A DNA stretch of 64,000 nucleotides. Source: Castor canadensis. Taxonomy: Eukaryota; Chordata; Mammalia; Rodentia; Castoridae. The translations under genes were made by a program, and so were the position numbers. Shown in pieces: positions 35,101 through 45,777 of the stretch. The notes below the pieces were generated by a model. It was not told where the DNA came from. It was given only the letters and a program-made list of their open reading frames with translations, and did no database searches. Location of the stretch: positions 124,553,866-124,617,865 of the forward strand of contig NC_133386.1 in the NCBI RefSeq assembly GCF_047511655.1, given 5' to 3'. Each line of letters opens with the position of its first letter. Position 1 is the first letter of the stretch.

Positions 35101-38100
35101 TATATAATTCAAAAGTAGTATAAGTGAAAATTCCCTTTCTATGTATATTTACTATTAACATATACCTTTTCTTCTGTACATATTATATACGTTTAAAAAT
35201 ATTTAGATTATATATTATAGTCTACTCCACTTTTAAAAAATGTAACCAAGTGTCTTAAGTATATTTCAACATCAGTGTGTGTACAGACTTTTTTTTTTTT
35301 TTTTTTGGTGGGACTGGGGTTTGAACTTGGGGCTTTGTGCTTACAAAGCAGTGCTCTACTGCTTGAACCACACTACCAGTCCATTTTGCTTTGTTATTTT
35401 GCAGATGGAGTCTCACAAACCATTTGCTTGGGCTGGATTCAAACCATAATCCTCTCAATCTCAGCTTCCCAAGTAGCTAGAATAATAGGTGTTAGCCACT
35501 GGTGCCTGGCTTATAGACATCTTTTTATTAGAAAGCATAATATTCTATTGCATAAAAATGCCATAATTTATGTAGTCCTCTATTAACAGATACACTGCTC
35601 CCACTTTTTCACCACTGCGAATAATAAAGCCAGGTGTGATGTTACTCACCTGTAATCCCAGGTACTCAGGAAGCAGAGATAGGATTGCAGTTTGAGTACC
35701 AGGCAAGAGTTAGTGAGACCCTATCTCAAAATCAAACTGAGAGCTGAGCATCAGTGGCACATACCTGTAATCCTAGCTACTTGGGAGGCTGAGATCAGGA
35801 GGAATATGGTTTGAGGCCAAACCTGGAAGATAGTTTTCAAGACTCTCTCTACAAAATAACCAGAGCAAAATGGACTGGAGGTATTGCTAAAGTGGTAGAG
35901 TGCCTGCTTTGTGAGTGCCTGCTTTACAAGTGGGAAGCCCTGAGTTCAAACCCCAGTACCATCAAAAAACAAACAAATAAAACAAGCTTAGTAGTGTGCA
36001 CTATAATCCCAGCTTGGGAGGTAGAGCTTGTAGATGGCTCATGGTCTAAGGCTGACCCAGGCAAAAGCATGGTACCTTATCTCAAAAACAAACTAAAAGC
36101 AAAAGGACTTGGGGTATATGGCTCAAATGGTAAACCCTGAGTTCAATCCCCAGTACCAAAAGAAAGAGAGACAGAGAAAGAGAACAGTACTGCGCTGAGC
36201 AGTTCTATATGTTTGAGTAAACACACACATGTATTTCTATAACCTTGTGCTAGTATTTCTGTATAAGTTGCTATGTACAAAAATTTAGGGGTGAAAAGAT
36301 AGGCATTTTTCTAATTTTTGTATTAATTACCATCCAGAATAAATTTGCTGATTGATAATCATCACTGGTTTTCTGAGCAGCCACTACTGGTGCTGAGGTG
36401 GCAGGTGGGGGTGAAGAATGTGCCTCAGCACTTGGCTGATACATATCTCCTTCCTTTCTTCAACTAGAAGGGCTCAATTTTTATCTATTAAAACATTGGG
36501 TTTCTAAAAACAGTAACACATGCGTTTCTAAAACAAAATATTGGGTTTATGCTTAAGATTCACTTGAAGAAAGTATCCTTTCTAAGGCTAAAATAAGTTT
36601 TCAAAACCCCCTATTCCAGCAATCTCAAACTGGAGACCTTTCAGTTCAGTTGTAATACCCAGGAAAATTCCTAACAGTCCAGTTTTGAGTGTTCATTTTC
36701 TTTCAAAATTGACTGCAAAGTGGGGCTGGGGATGCAGTTCAGTGATAAGAGTGTCTGCCTAGCATTCATGAGGTCCTGGGTTTGACCCCAACACCCCTCA
36801 AAAAAATTGATCCCAAAGCAACACAGTTAGGAAGGGCTTCAAATCTCACTCAGCTTCCTCCAGAGTATTTACCTAAAAAGTCAGTATCTTAGTATGTGTG
36901 TGTGGTACTGGGACTTGAATTCAGGATTTCAAGCTTGTGAGACAGGTATTCACCACTTGAGCTATGCCTCCAGCCTCTTCCTTTCCTTTTTTTAACTGAG
37001 AATTTGGAAACAATAGTCCTGAGGTATTTTTCTTCTTTCTTCTCCAAATATGTGGTTACTGCTGCTGTTCCTGAATAAGCTTTTTAGGAAGCCAGAATCC
37101 CATACTTTCAGGTTAGTAGGAAGATAATGTCATAAGTGGTCCTAGAGCACCTGCAATACTAGTTAAGACAGTAAGACCCCATTTATGTGAGATTCACATA
37201 CTGAATTCAGTCATGAACAGCAGAGGTGGGGAGGAGTAGGAAAAAAATCCTAATTTGGCTGTCAAAGCTACAGTATTAAAATCTTAGATTTTCCTTTGAG
37301 AATAAATCATGTCTTAATCAGTTTAGTTATTTGTACCCAGTATGCATCTAAGTACTATTTTAGTTTTGTTTTTTGGAGGTACTGGGGTTTTGAACTGAGG
37401 GCTTCACACTTGATAGACAGGTACTGTACCTCTTGAGCAACTCTACCAGCCCTTTTTTTTGTGTTGAGCATTTTCAAGATAGGATCTTGTGAACTATTTG
37501 CCCGGGCTGGCTTTGAACCACAATTCTCCTGAACTCTGCCTCTTGAGTAGCTAGGATTACTGGTGTGAGCCACCAGCACCTGGCAGTATTTTAGTTTTAA
37601 GTATTATATATCCAACGTAAAATAGCTTAGGTGTAACAGGGTATATTCTGGCTTACTAATGAAGGACATAGTACAGCCTAACCAGAAATGATAGTTGGAA
37701 ACAGAACTTACCTGTGTATTATCTCCGATTGTCTGCCTCATTTTCTCCTACCAACTTCCTCTATGAGTTAGAAACATCACCACCAGTAGCTCCTAGACTG
37801 CTATCATTCCACTTTCACCAACCACCAGAAATTACCCTCCTTTCCTTAATTACAATTCAGAAAATCCCAGGGAAGTAGTCTTAATGGCCCATCTTGGGTC
37901 AGACATCATTCTGTGGCCCACATTACTGTTACTAAGGAAACAATTCTAAGATAATGGCAATTTCCATTTAATCAATGGTAGTGGCAGATTCTGTTCTGGG
38001 CAGATAAATAGTAAAAACAGCTAACATTTAGACAGTCCCAGGCACATGCTTACCTAAGCATTTTATATATGTAGGGTATCTCCTAGACAAGCCATGGAAG

Positions 38101-41100
38101 ATAAAGAAACAAATTTAAAAACAATTTGGGATAGCTCCATAGTTGCCCAGTGACAACAATGAGAAATGACAAGAAATGATGAGAAACTAAATGTGGAAAC
38201 AATTGTTCTGTATTCTAATAAAGGAATGAAAAACCTCTATCCTCACAATAAACAAGTATTCATTTGGTAGTCTGATATTTAATTTATCAGCTCTTAAATT
38301 AGCAAAGGCTATAACCACCTAGATAGTACTGTGTGGCTAAAAAAAAAAACTGACAGATTGAGTCATTCAGGTGTCACTATATAAAGTTTTTTTTTTTTTC
38401 AAATGCCTGAGGAATCAAGTACACCTAGTCTTGAGTTCTGGCTGTACCACTTGTTAGTCATATAACCTTGGGCTTATTGCCCTATGGGGATAAATATTAT
38501 CAATCTCATAGAGTTTTAATTATGGTTAAATAAAATAATGTGTAGAATTACTTAGCACACTAGTATAATACCTTACACATGATAAATAGTAGCAGGATCA
38601 AGTGGAAAAATGTGTAATTGCCCAGTACAATAAAACAAGATACCTGATGTTACTCTTTCTCTTCAAATGTCCAGCTTCCCTATGTCTTAGAGGGGCCTAA
38701 TCCCATTTCAATTTTTTATTGATGGGACTAAGGTTTGAACTAAGGACTTCACACTTGCAATGCAAGGTGCTCCTCCACTTGAGCCACACTTCCAGTCCAT
38801 TTTGCTGTAGTTATTTTAGAGATGGGGTCCCATGAACTGTTTGCCCCAGCTGGCCTCAGACCATTATCTTCTCAGTCTGGCTTCCCAACTAGCTGGGGTT
38901 ACAGGTGCCTGGCTAATCCCATTTCTTAAAATGAGGAAGTGATCTTGTCTTTAACCAAGTTTCAGTATGTAATCAAATGGGATAGTGAATAATTTGTTTT
39001 ATACATTATAATTAGGATAACATAATACTGCATGGCTAATTTGTTGTGTCTTTAGTCATAAAAGTTTGCTCTTCATCTCAGAATCTCCATTTTAAAAATG
39101 CTTTCATAGCTCTTTTTAAAAAAACAAAAACAAAAAAAAGACTGGCGACTTGAGAGTCCCTGAAAGCCTCACTCACATTTACTTTTTTTTTTTTTTTTTG
39201 CAGTACTGCACTTGCTAGGCAGGCACTCTACCACTTGAAACAGAGCCATGTCCCCAGCCCTTTTGCTTTTAGTTTGTTTTTCTGATGGCATCTCATGTTT
39301 TGCCTGGGCCAGCAATCCTCCTACCATGCCTCCCAAATAGCTGGGATTACAGGTGTGTACCAGCACGTCCAGCTCAAATATAGCTTCTCAAAGCTGGAAA
39401 AACAAAGGATTTCTGTCCAAAATCATACAACATAAAGAGCAGATGGTATATTAACTTCAAAAAGTCATGTTTTTTCTGCCTTCCCTTCTATCTTTTTTTA
39501 AAAAAGATTTTTATTAAAATTTCATTTTCTATAATTATGAGAGATTTTCTTAAAAAAGAAACAGGGTTCTCACTGTGTTGCCTAGGCTGGCCCAAAACTC
39601 CTGGCATCAACCTCCCAAGTAGCTGGGACTATGGGCACATCTCACTGTGCCCAACCAATAAATTATTTTAAAATATACTGAAAAGGAAATTCAAATTTTC
39701 TTGGGCTGGGAATGTAGCTTAGTTGAAAAATGTTTTGCCTAGCATGCACAAAGCCTCTGGTTTGATCCCCAGCACTGCAAAAAAAATTTCTCTTTATGGA
39801 TATATGCCTGTTCTACTAGCCTAATGATATAAATAGATATAGATAGATGATAAGTAGATAAGATAGATAGATAGACAGACAGATGGAGTTAGAATTCAGG
39901 GCTTTGCACTTGCTAGGTAGGTGCTCTACGATTAAACTATGCTTCCAGGCCCTTTGCTGTGGATATTTTTGAGACAGGGACTTACTTTTTGCCTAGGCCA
40001 GCCTGGATAGCAGTCCTCCTGTTTTATGCTTCCTGCTATAGCAGGGGTGACAGGCAAGTACCACTGCATCCAGCTCTTGGTTAAGATGAGGTATCACTAA
40101 CTTTTGCCCATGCTGGCTTTGAACCTCAATGCTCTCAATCTCAGCCCCTCAAGTAGCTAGGATTATAGGCATGAGCCAGTGACATCTGGCTGACAAATTT
40201 TAACATAGGCAAAAGAGATACTCATGTCATATGAAATTAAAGTTTATAGTTACTAAAAGTTAAATGTTAATGACCAAATACTGTTTATAGATTATTGCAG
40301 ACATGTCATCTACATTTTAATTTATTTTCATTCTTATTCTAAAACATAAGAAGCTTTTAAGAAAAATTGACATTAATCCTGCCCTTAAGAATATCTCTTC
40401 TCCCTTATAACTTATTTCTGACTGAAAAAAGAATATCTTTTATCCTCAAGGGGACAATTAAGGATGTGGAGGGGGGGAAGGTTGGGGATAATCTAACCAA
40501 TGTACAATATAAGGCTATTCGGAATTGAAACCAGGAATTCCCCCCTGTACAATGAGTACATGCTAATAAAAATGAAAAAAAAAAAAAGGTTATGGAATAG
40601 GAAAGGGGGAAGGGTGGATAAGGGAGTATAAATATGATTAAAGTGTGTTACGCATGTATATGAAAATGTCAAACATTTTCTCATCACTTTGCACAATTAA
40701 TATATACTGATGAAAAAAGTATGAGTGTGGCAGTACATATCTGTCATCCTAGCACTTGAGAGGCAGAGGCAGGAGGATCATCAGTTTGAGGCTAGCCTGG
40801 GCTACATAGTGAGACCCTGTCTCAAGAAACCAAGGGCTGGAGATATAGCTTAGCGGTAGAGCGCTTGCCGAACTCAGTAGTAGAGCACTTGCTTAGCATG
40901 TGCAACGCCCCAGGTTTAATTCCCAAAAAAGGAATTTTAAAAAAAAGAGTACTTTTATCCTTAATTTTTTAGAGAATGAAAAGCATAGGGTAGAAATTTG
41001 ATTTCCTTTGGTTTTTGCTTTTCATTTAAATTGAAGATAGCATTGTTCTGTTAATTTCTGCAAAATAATTACACATGTATAACCTCTAACATAGTTTCTT

Positions 41101-41169
41101 TTTTTTCCCACAGCCTCGGTGTTTACTTGCCTGGCAATAGCATTGGGATTTTATAGATTCTGGAAATAG
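23085..41169 (+). CDS. CCDC90B: CCDC90B, mitochondrial coiled-coil protein (whole gene)
   Basis: Nine exons join in phase to 254 residues, the length I recall for human CCDC90B: 23085-23184, 27327-27446, 28374-28477, 31400-31501, 32829-32870, 32958-33029, 33125-33178, 34436-34550, 41114-41169. CCDC90B is the paralogue of MCUR1 (DUF1640 family), an inner-mitochondrial-membrane protein of head-stalk-anchor design; a role near the calcium uniporter is proposed, mainly for MCUR1. The N-terminus is Arg-rich without acidic clusters, as for a mitochondrial presequence. The head (~residues 35-140) includes [21 protein letters not shown] long coiled coil follows (~110-230), then one C-terminal membrane helix ([10 protein letters not shown]) ending RFWK. 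All introns have GT-AG ends. Nothing looks broken. Confidence 0.95.
25508..25627 (+). repeat. B1-like SINE (old)
   Basis: CACACCTATAGTCTCAGCTA is followed by a diverged B1 body and a CAA-rich tail (CAACAACAACAAAG). Confidence 0.6.
25824..25937 (+). repeat. B1 SINE
   Basis: The body includes AGTTCGAGGCTGGTCTGGGC and ends GACCCCGTCTCAAAACAAAA, typical of 7SL-derived B1. Confidence 0.75.
27327..27446 (+). CDS. CCDC90B: CCDC90B coding exon 2
   Basis: Acceptor TTTTCAG|ATTTC, donor CTCATG|GTGAGA. Encodes [20 protein letters not shown] and on to DLETH; enters with one carried base and leaves with one. This is the start of the conserved head. Confidence 0.95.
28374..28477 (+). CDS. CCDC90B: CCDC90B coding exon 3
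   Basis: Acceptor CCTACAG|GATTT, donor CAACAG|GTAATA. Encodes [20 protein letters not shown] and ends TQAQQ in phase 0. Confidence 0.95.
30289..30376 (+). repeat. ID-like SINE
   Basis: AGCTCAGTGGTAGAGTGATT then CCTAGGTTCGATCC (B-box-like) and an A-rich tail. Confidence 0.8.
30401..30500 (+). repeat. ID-like SINE
   Basis: GGGCTGGAGGTGTGGTTCAA ... GGGTTCAAACCCCC then an A tail. Confidence 0.85.
30589..30731 (+). repeat. B1-dID SINE, 5' truncated
   Basis: The end of a B1 unit (GAGACCCTATCTCC) is joined to an ID-like unit (GGAGGTGTGGCTCAAGCAGT) with an A tail. Confidence 0.8.
30745..30844 (+). repeat. B1 SINE
   Basis: GCCAGGCATGATGGCACATG through GGTCTCAAAAAAAA; a standard B1 monomer. Confidence 0.8.
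31400..31501 (+). CDS. CCDC90B: CCDC90B coding exon 4
   Basis: Acceptor TTTTTTAG|GAAATA, donor AATGAG|GTGATA. Encodes [20 protein letters not shown] through LRAENE in phase 0; start of the long coiled coil. Confidence 0.95.
31625..31720 (+). mobile_element. L1 3' end fragment
   Basis: A G-run, then ATCCCAAACAACGTATGCACG and an A-rich tail with AT repeats, matching the terminal signature of the other L1 copies here. Confidence 0.65.
31738..32042 (+). repeat. Trimeric B1-B1-dID SINE
   Basis: Two successive B1-like units (31738-31850 and 31853-31960) are followed by an ID-like unit (GCAGAGTGGCTCAAGTGGTA at 31969). The same three-unit order occurs at 35627 and, inverted, at 39884. Confidence 0.75.
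32384..32590 (-). mobile_element. Old L1 3' UTR fragment
   Basis: 'TTGTACAGGGAGATCCATTG' and the pyrimidine-rich end near 32530-32570 look like an antisense L1 3' UTR. Diverged; orientation inferred. Confidence 0.5.
32829..32870 (+). CDS. CCDC90B: CCDC90B coding exon 5
   Basis: A 42-base micro-exon: acceptor GCCTAG|AAAATG, donor CTGATG|GTAAAT. Encodes [14 protein letters not shown], coiled coil. Confidence 0.95.
32958..33029 (+). CDS. CCDC90B: CCDC90B coding exon 6
   Basis: Acceptor TTAAAG|CATGAA, donor GATATG|GTAATG. Encodes [20 protein letters not shown] then VTDM, phase 0. The intron before it is only 87 bases. Confidence 0.95.
33125..33178 (+). CDS. CCDC90B: CCDC90B coding exon 7
   Basis: Acceptor CTTTAG|TTTACA, donor AAAAAG|GTAAGG. 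Encodes [18 protein letters not shown], phase 0. The preceding intron is 95 bases. Confidence 0.95.
33415..33525 (+). repeat. ID-like SINE
   Basis: GAGTAGGAGGGCCTGCCTAA ... GTTCAAACCCCAGTGCTGCC with an AAAC/AAAT tail. Confidence 0.7.
33595..33790 (+). repeat. MIR element
   Basis: 'TGCTAAGTGTTTATTATATG' to 'GGGTCACACAGCTAATAAATG' is the usual MIR core pattern. An ancient mammalian SINE. Confidence 0.75.
34436..34550 (+). CDS. CCDC90B: CCDC90B coding exon 8
   Basis: Acceptor TTCTACAG|AATAGC, donor TTGCAG|GTAAGA. Encodes [20 protein letters not shown] through IRYLA; leaves one base. End of the coiled coil. Confidence 0.95.
35291..35515 (-). repeat. B1-dID SINE
   Basis: A T-run, then the reverse of an ID-like unit (TCTACTGCTTGAACCACACT) and of a B1 unit (CCCAAGTAGCTAGAATAATA). 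Confidence 0.8.
35627..35985 (+). repeat. Trimeric B1-B1-dID SINE
   Basis: B1-like units at 35634-35742 and 35745-35858, then an ID-like unit with GAGTTCAAACCCCAGTACC and an A/C-rich tail. Same architecture as at 31738. Confidence 0.75.
35986..36190 (+). repeat. B1-dID SINE (degenerate)
   Basis: Diverged B1 part (GTGTGCACTATAATCCCAGC) then an ID-like part (GGCTCAAATGG ... GAGTTCAATCCCCAGTACC). Confidence 0.65.
36722..36812 (+). repeat. ID SINE
   Basis: GGGGCTGGGGATGCAGTTCA ... GGTCCTGGGTTTGACCCC; tRNA-like with A tail. Confidence 0.8.
36897..36978 (-). repeat. ID-like SINE
   Basis: Reverse of the ID-like unit: GGTACTGGGACTTGAATTCA ... CACTTGAGCTATGCCTCCAG. Confidence 0.75.
37372..37586 (-). 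repeat. B1-dID SINE
   Basis: Reverse ID-like part at 37374-37453 followed by reverse B1 part ending GTGTGAGCCACCAGCACCTG. Confidence 0.8.
38709..38917 (-). repeat. B1-dID SINE
   Basis: ATGGGACTAAGGTTTGAACT ... CACTTGAGCCACACTTCCAG then a reverse B1 part. Confidence 0.8.
39180..39375 (-). repeat. B1-dID SINE
   Basis: T-run, reverse ID-like unit (GCTAGGCAGGCACTCTACCA), then reverse B1 (AGCTGGGATTACAGGTGTGT). Confidence 0.8.
39540..39656 (-). repeat. B1 SINE
   Basis: GTTGCCTAGGCTGGCCCAAA ... AGTAGCTGGGACTATGGGCA; antisense B1 monomer. Confidence 0.75.
39704..39790 (+). repeat. ID SINE
   Basis: GGGCTGGGAATGTAGCTTAG ... GGTTTGATCCCCAGCACTGC with A tail. Confidence 0.8.
39828..39885 (+). repeat. 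GATA/GACA microsatellite
   Basis: Imperfect GATA units followed by GACAGACA. Confidence 0.85.
39884..40196 (-). repeat. Trimeric B1-B1-dID SINE (antisense)
   Basis: In + order: reverse ID-like (39886-39950), reverse B1 (39955-40075), reverse B1 (40076-40192). This mirrors the trimers at 31738 and 35627. Confidence 0.7.
40445..40720 (+). mobile_element. Old L1 3' UTR fragment
   Basis: A G-run block and 'CTGTACAATGAGTACATGCTAATAAAAATG' resemble the L1 3' end near 50870-50910. Decayed; assignment tentative. Confidence 0.45.
40732..40940 (+). repeat. B1 + ID-like SINE
   Basis: A B1 unit (GGCAGAGGCAGGAGGATCAT ... CCCTGTCTCAAG) is followed by an ID unit (GGGCTGGAGATATAGCTTAG), with a short internal duplication of the 'GTAGAGC(G/A)CTTGC' part. 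Confidence 0.8.
41114..41169 (+). CDS. CCDC90B: CCDC90B coding exon 9 and stop
   Basis: Acceptor TCCCACAG|CCTCGG. Encodes [18 protein letters not shown] and TAG: the single membrane helix and C-terminus. Confidence 0.95.
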
Positions 41170-41884
41170 AACTAATGCTCCTACTGCTGAGGCTATTGAC
41201 TTCTTAGAACACTAATTACATCAAGACAGATTTTCTTTGAACATCGTCAATTGCAGAAGAAACAAGATTACTCAAAAAGTATATAATGAACTAAAGGAAG
41301 ATTTTATTTTATCTTTATTTTGTATGCCTTATTTTATTATGATGAAAAGCTATTATCCAAAACATGATTTATATGAGATAGGCTATTTTGTCCTCATACT
41401 TTTGATAGTTGCAGAAACTGAACCAGAGTTTTCTTGTTTTTAAACAGCTTAGTAAATCAAACAGGATTTTGTTGGTATCTACTACAGATCTGAAAACTAT
41501 TTCCTAGTCTACACATCACTGGACTTAATTTTCCTGATAACTATTACAGTTAAATTTTTACGTAACATAAAAAATTATTATAACAAAGATTTTAGGATTT
41601 TTGAAAGTGAATTCCTAGATAGGTGGAGGGGTATTTTTGGTAACAAACTGAAGCAAGTTACAACCCCAGCTTCACTGCAAGTGTATAACATCTAGTATTA
41701 TCTAGATTTGCTTGTATTATTACATGTACTTTTAAACTTTTTCATATAAAACCAGTTTATCCCTGCACTTAACTTAAACCGGTTTATGTTAACTCATCTT
41801 AAATTACATTAAACAGCTTTTCTAATGATTCATTTAAATTCAACAAACATCTCTTGGTATCTACAGTAACTATAAGAAACTCAC

Positions 41885-41985
41885 AGAGGGCCTAAGGATG
41901 TAGTTCAGTGGAAGACTGCTTGCCTAGCATGCTAAAAGACTTGGATTTGATCTCTAGCATTGCAGGGAAAAAAAAAAAAAGAAAG
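41885..41985 (+). repeat. ID SINE
   Basis: AGGATGTAGTTCAGTGGAAG ... TTGGATTTGATCTCTAGCAT then an A tail. Confidence 0.75.
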
Positions 41986-42336
41986 AAGAACAGAAAACTT
42001 ACAGGAAAATTCAAATTATTATTTTGTTGTTGTAACCTCTATATTTTTCTTATATAATTGTATCTATTAACAATTTCAAAGAACGTACAAAATATTTTCA
42101 TCTCAGTTCTTCAGTTCTATATAGATCAAGAAGCCAAGGCCAGAAAGTTTTAAACATTTCAAAAGATTTCATATTGCCTTGCAATAATTTTTTAAAGTTT
42201 GAAAATCAATCAATCACTCAAAATGGTCCTGCCATTTTGTAAACTATAAGCAATATAGAATATTTAGGTTACTGGTCCACATAATCTAGTGAGTGGAATC
42301 AGGAGATTCTCTTCTCTAACTGTTGAGTTGTTTTCA

Positions 42337-42342
42337 AATAAA
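42337..42342 (+). terminator. Candidate CCDC90B polyadenylation signal
   Basis: AATAAA with a T-rich tract 10-25 bases later. Confidence 0.4.
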
Positions 42343-42804
42343 TCTCTATATTTTAATGTCATCTTTTTGCCTTTGCAAAGGATGATTCATTTTTATCTCA
42401 GAATTCTGTTGTTTAAGAGATTCTTAGCACATTATAGATACAGTTCTACTGGGTAATAAATAAGAATCATATAGGTTAAACTCCACTGTAACAAACTATA
42501 AAAACTATAGCGTATTTGTTCAATTAACTAGTATGACTACCCGCCAGGTCCCCAGGCACACAGAGGTGAACATGGTTGCATTCTCATGGAACTGATAATC
42601 TTAGTGGAGAAAAGGGACAATAAACAGGTAAATAAAATACTGATTTGTTACAATTTAAAATAAGCTGATAAATTGAGAGTGAATATTTTTTTTCCTCCAT
42701 GTAAAGGAAGCTCCAACAGCCTAACATTACTGTCATCAGTCTTCAACAACTCCTCCACTCTGCCCTAGGTGAAGCAAAATGATTTATTTATTATGTATAA
42801 ATTT

Positions 42805-42897
42805 TTTTTTTTGCAAGTAATGGGGCTTCACTGAACTCAGGGCCTTGTGCTTACTATGTAGGCACTCTACCACTTGAGCCACACCCCCAGCTCTCCA
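42805..42897 (-). repeat. ID-like SINE
   Basis: T-run then CTGAACTCAGGGCCTTGTGC ... CACTTGAGCCACACCCCCAG. Confidence 0.75.
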
Positions 42898-44249
42898 AGT
42901 GTAGATTTGGAAAGAGAAACAAGATTCAATTGGCAAAAAAAAAAGATTCAACTGGCACAGCTACTTCCTATCCACTCCTGAGACCAGCCTATCTACAGAG
43001 TGCATTCGTTCTGTTCTGCTCCTGTGGGACCAGGCTCTGTCTCTGCTGGGTGAGGCCTACCCTATTATAATAATACTTAAGCTCAGTGATTATCTAAGGC
43101 ATTAATTTTGACATTCAGTGATAGGACACCTACTAGACTGAAGATGAAACCATAGCTTCCAGTAACAGTTTTATTAGGAAATAAAGGTATTATTTAAGCC
43201 TCTGTGTAAGTTTATTTATCTTCATCTCAATTATATTTACAGCCCAAATGGAAAAGAAAGTTGCCATCTATTGGAGCTCCTTAAAACCCAACAAATAAAA
43301 ACGCAGTTCCCAGCTTACATACATCCACTGAAGATAAAATAGACCTGTGTTAATTTTCATTGTATGGATTTATAAGTGAAGTGCTTTGCATCCAGTAATG
43401 GATTAATACAAGTATCATACACACCATCTCTAAGTCCTATAGATTTTGTATCCTTTCCATTGAGACTGCATTATTTCATTTTGATAATGGTTTTTGGAGT
43501 GCAATACAATTTTTGCTTAGGAGATGAAAATATCTAAAATGAAGGATGAGTAGATTGTGTTCCGATGTGACTCAAAACACATCCTCTTTTCCAGTATTTT
43601 CACCCTAATATAAAACAGCTGTTGTATATGTCCTTTTCCCACACTAAACTATGAGTTCTTAGAAGGCCTCTAAGTACACAGGAGGTGATTAAATGCCTGG
43701 AATAATATCAATCATAACATCATACCCATATCAGTGAGTAAATCTCAGTTGATCTTAATCTAAACTTTTTAATGTTTTAAATATTTGATTATGGGTATGT
43801 TGAGAATATTTCATTTAGACTGAGTTTCTGAAAATACTTCACCTTTTGGGCATTTTCTATGAATAATAAGATGCTGCCTAGGGAATTAGCTACCTTTACC
43901 TTGTTTGTAGCAATAGAGTAGATCCTAAATCCTAACCTGCCCACTCATACTACTTTGGTGACAAATCAGACCAGGCAAGAGTATGGAAGATCTAGTCATA
44001 CGTCTATAAAAGACCTTTACAATATTTAAGCTTGGAGTGCTTATTTGGCTAAGCTTTAAGAATTTAGATGTGTCTCTGCCCCTATAGGTGTGGATGCTAC
44101 GTCACATTTGCGTCAGTAGGTGGCAGAGTGAAGAGAGGCTATGTCTATACTCATGAACATTTGAATGATTAGTAGCCTGACACTTGAAAACAAAAAACAA
44201 ACAAAAAAATTTAGATATGTAACATTTTAAGTTTAATTATTTAAAGACT

Positions 44250-44335
44250 ATTTTGGGGGGCAGGAGGCATGGGGGAGAAATGACCCAAACAATGTATACA
44301 CATGTGAATAAATGAATTAAAAGAAAAAAAGACAT
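44250..44335 (+). mobile_element. L1 3' end fragment
   Basis: GGGGGGCAGGAGGCATGGGG then GAGAAATGACCCAAACAATG and GTATACACATGTGAATAAATG with A tail: the terminal L1 signature. Confidence 0.8.
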
Positions 44336-44371
44336 TTATCTTTAAAAAAAAATTTTTTTAATATAAAGAAA

Positions 44372-44470
44372 AATATGGTCACGCCTATAATCCCAGCACT
44401 CAGGAGACTGAGGCAGGACAATCATGTGTTCAAGGCCAGCCTGAGTAGTGAGACCCTGTCTCAAAAATAT
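44372..44470 (+). repeat. B1 SINE
   Basis: TGGTCACGCCTATAATCCCA ... GAGACCCTGTCTCAAAAA. Confidence 0.8.
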
Positions 44471-44579
44471 TTTAAAAAGTAAAATGAGGCAGTGGAAAAG
44501 GCTGTGGTCACCCTTTTTGAAAATACTGATTGCCATTTTGACGAATAATAGCTACTAATGACTGTAACAAGTATGCTAA

Positions 44580-44720
44580 ATAATATATATTAACCCACCT
44601 GTATTTCACTGCTATTGTCTTAGGTGGTATTATCCTCATTTTTCAGCTGAAGATTAACAAGCTTAGGGAAGTTAAGTAAGTTACTAAAGGTCACCCAGCA
44701 AAAATTTAACTCCAAATCTT
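44580..44720. repeat. MIR-like element
   Basis: 'GGTATTATCCTCATTTTTCA' with 'GTTACTAAAGGTCACCCAGC' fits the MIR core. Confidence 0.6.
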
Positions 44721-45679
44721 ACACTCTTACACAATTTACTAGTATTCTCCAACTTTCATATCCTTTCTCAAGAAATGGACAATTTACTGAATCATAATAA
44801 CATAAGAACAAAATAACATAACTTTTAATACCTTTTTCACTTCTGTTTTTGCATTTCATTAACCTAGTATGACAATGCTATATGTATGTGATTTCTAAAT
44901 AAATACACATAATTTGGGAATTGTATTACAATTTTAAGGAAGACTCAGAATAATTATTTAAATAAGATGTAGGCTTGCTTCTCTCTTACAGTCAAAAGTA
45001 AGCATTCTGTAAGAGCTAATAGGTCAGGGCCCTGATTCCTTATCTCACTGCTTTACCATTCTTGGTATTGCCCTCAATCACAAGATATGGTGACTCACTC
45101 CCACATCTACATTCCAGAAGAAGAAAGGGGCAGGAAGTAGACAAGCCCTTTCCCTTTAGGAGGAATGACCCTAAAATATACCATTTTAGCCCACATTCTA
45201 TTCGATACAATTTGGTTACTGCAAGAGAAACTGGAAATTTAGTTCTTATCCTGAACAGCAACAAGCCCAGGTAAATCCTGTATCTATAGAAAAGAGAACA
45301 GATGTTGGAGGACAACCAAGAACCTCTGCCACAGGGTACATGCTTGTATTACAACACTTCTGATATTTCCTACCTCACTGGTACAGAAAGAGACATAGCC
45401 TTGAGATAACAAGCAAATACAACAAACTGTTGTCAGGGTTGGGATTAACTTTAGAGTCACCAGGCTAGAAGGGGAAAAGTAAGGCTGTGTGTAGTCCCAC
45501 AAGGTGAGGGAAATGTTGGATCTGAATTCTAGTAGTAGTTATGAGAATGAAGACTGAACTTTTGCTCTCAAGATAACAACCCCAGCTCTATACTGTTGTG
45601 TGATCCTAGGCAAAACTACTTAATCTCCATCTATAAGGTATACCTACCCTCATATAGCTGCTGTGAAAATAGTAGAGGG

Positions 45680-45777
45680 GGATTGGGTTATGGCCCAAAT
45701 GGCAGAGTGCTTGCCTACCTATTATAAGACCCTGAGCCCAGTACCACCAAAAAAAAAAAAAGGAAAAAAAAAAAACC
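45680..45777 (+). repeat. ID-like SINE
   Basis: TTGGGTTATGGCCCAAATGG ... GAGCCCAGTACCACCA with a long A tail; slightly shortened. Confidence 0.7.

Larger units (their letters stand above)
34551..41113 (+). other. CCDC90B: CCDC90B intron 8
   Basis: About 6.6 kb, unusually rich in SINEs of both orientations, most listed separately, plus a GATA/GACA microsatellite and an old L1 3' end. A MIR-like stretch lies near 38430-38590. No coding signal within. Confidence 0.85.
41170..42365 (+). other. CCDC90B: Probable CCDC90B 3' UTR
   Basis: AT-rich sequence following the stop. An AATAAA at 42337-42342 with a T-rich downstream element (ATCTTTTTGCC) is a plausible end; AATAAA also occurs at about 42455 and 43296. 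An ID SINE lies within it (41885). No transcript data, so the end is tentative. Confidence 0.5.

Noticed and set aside
45062..45315. Overlapping ORFs on both strands in the intergenic region
   Set aside because: Short, no recognisable family, no codon or splice evidence; likely chance.
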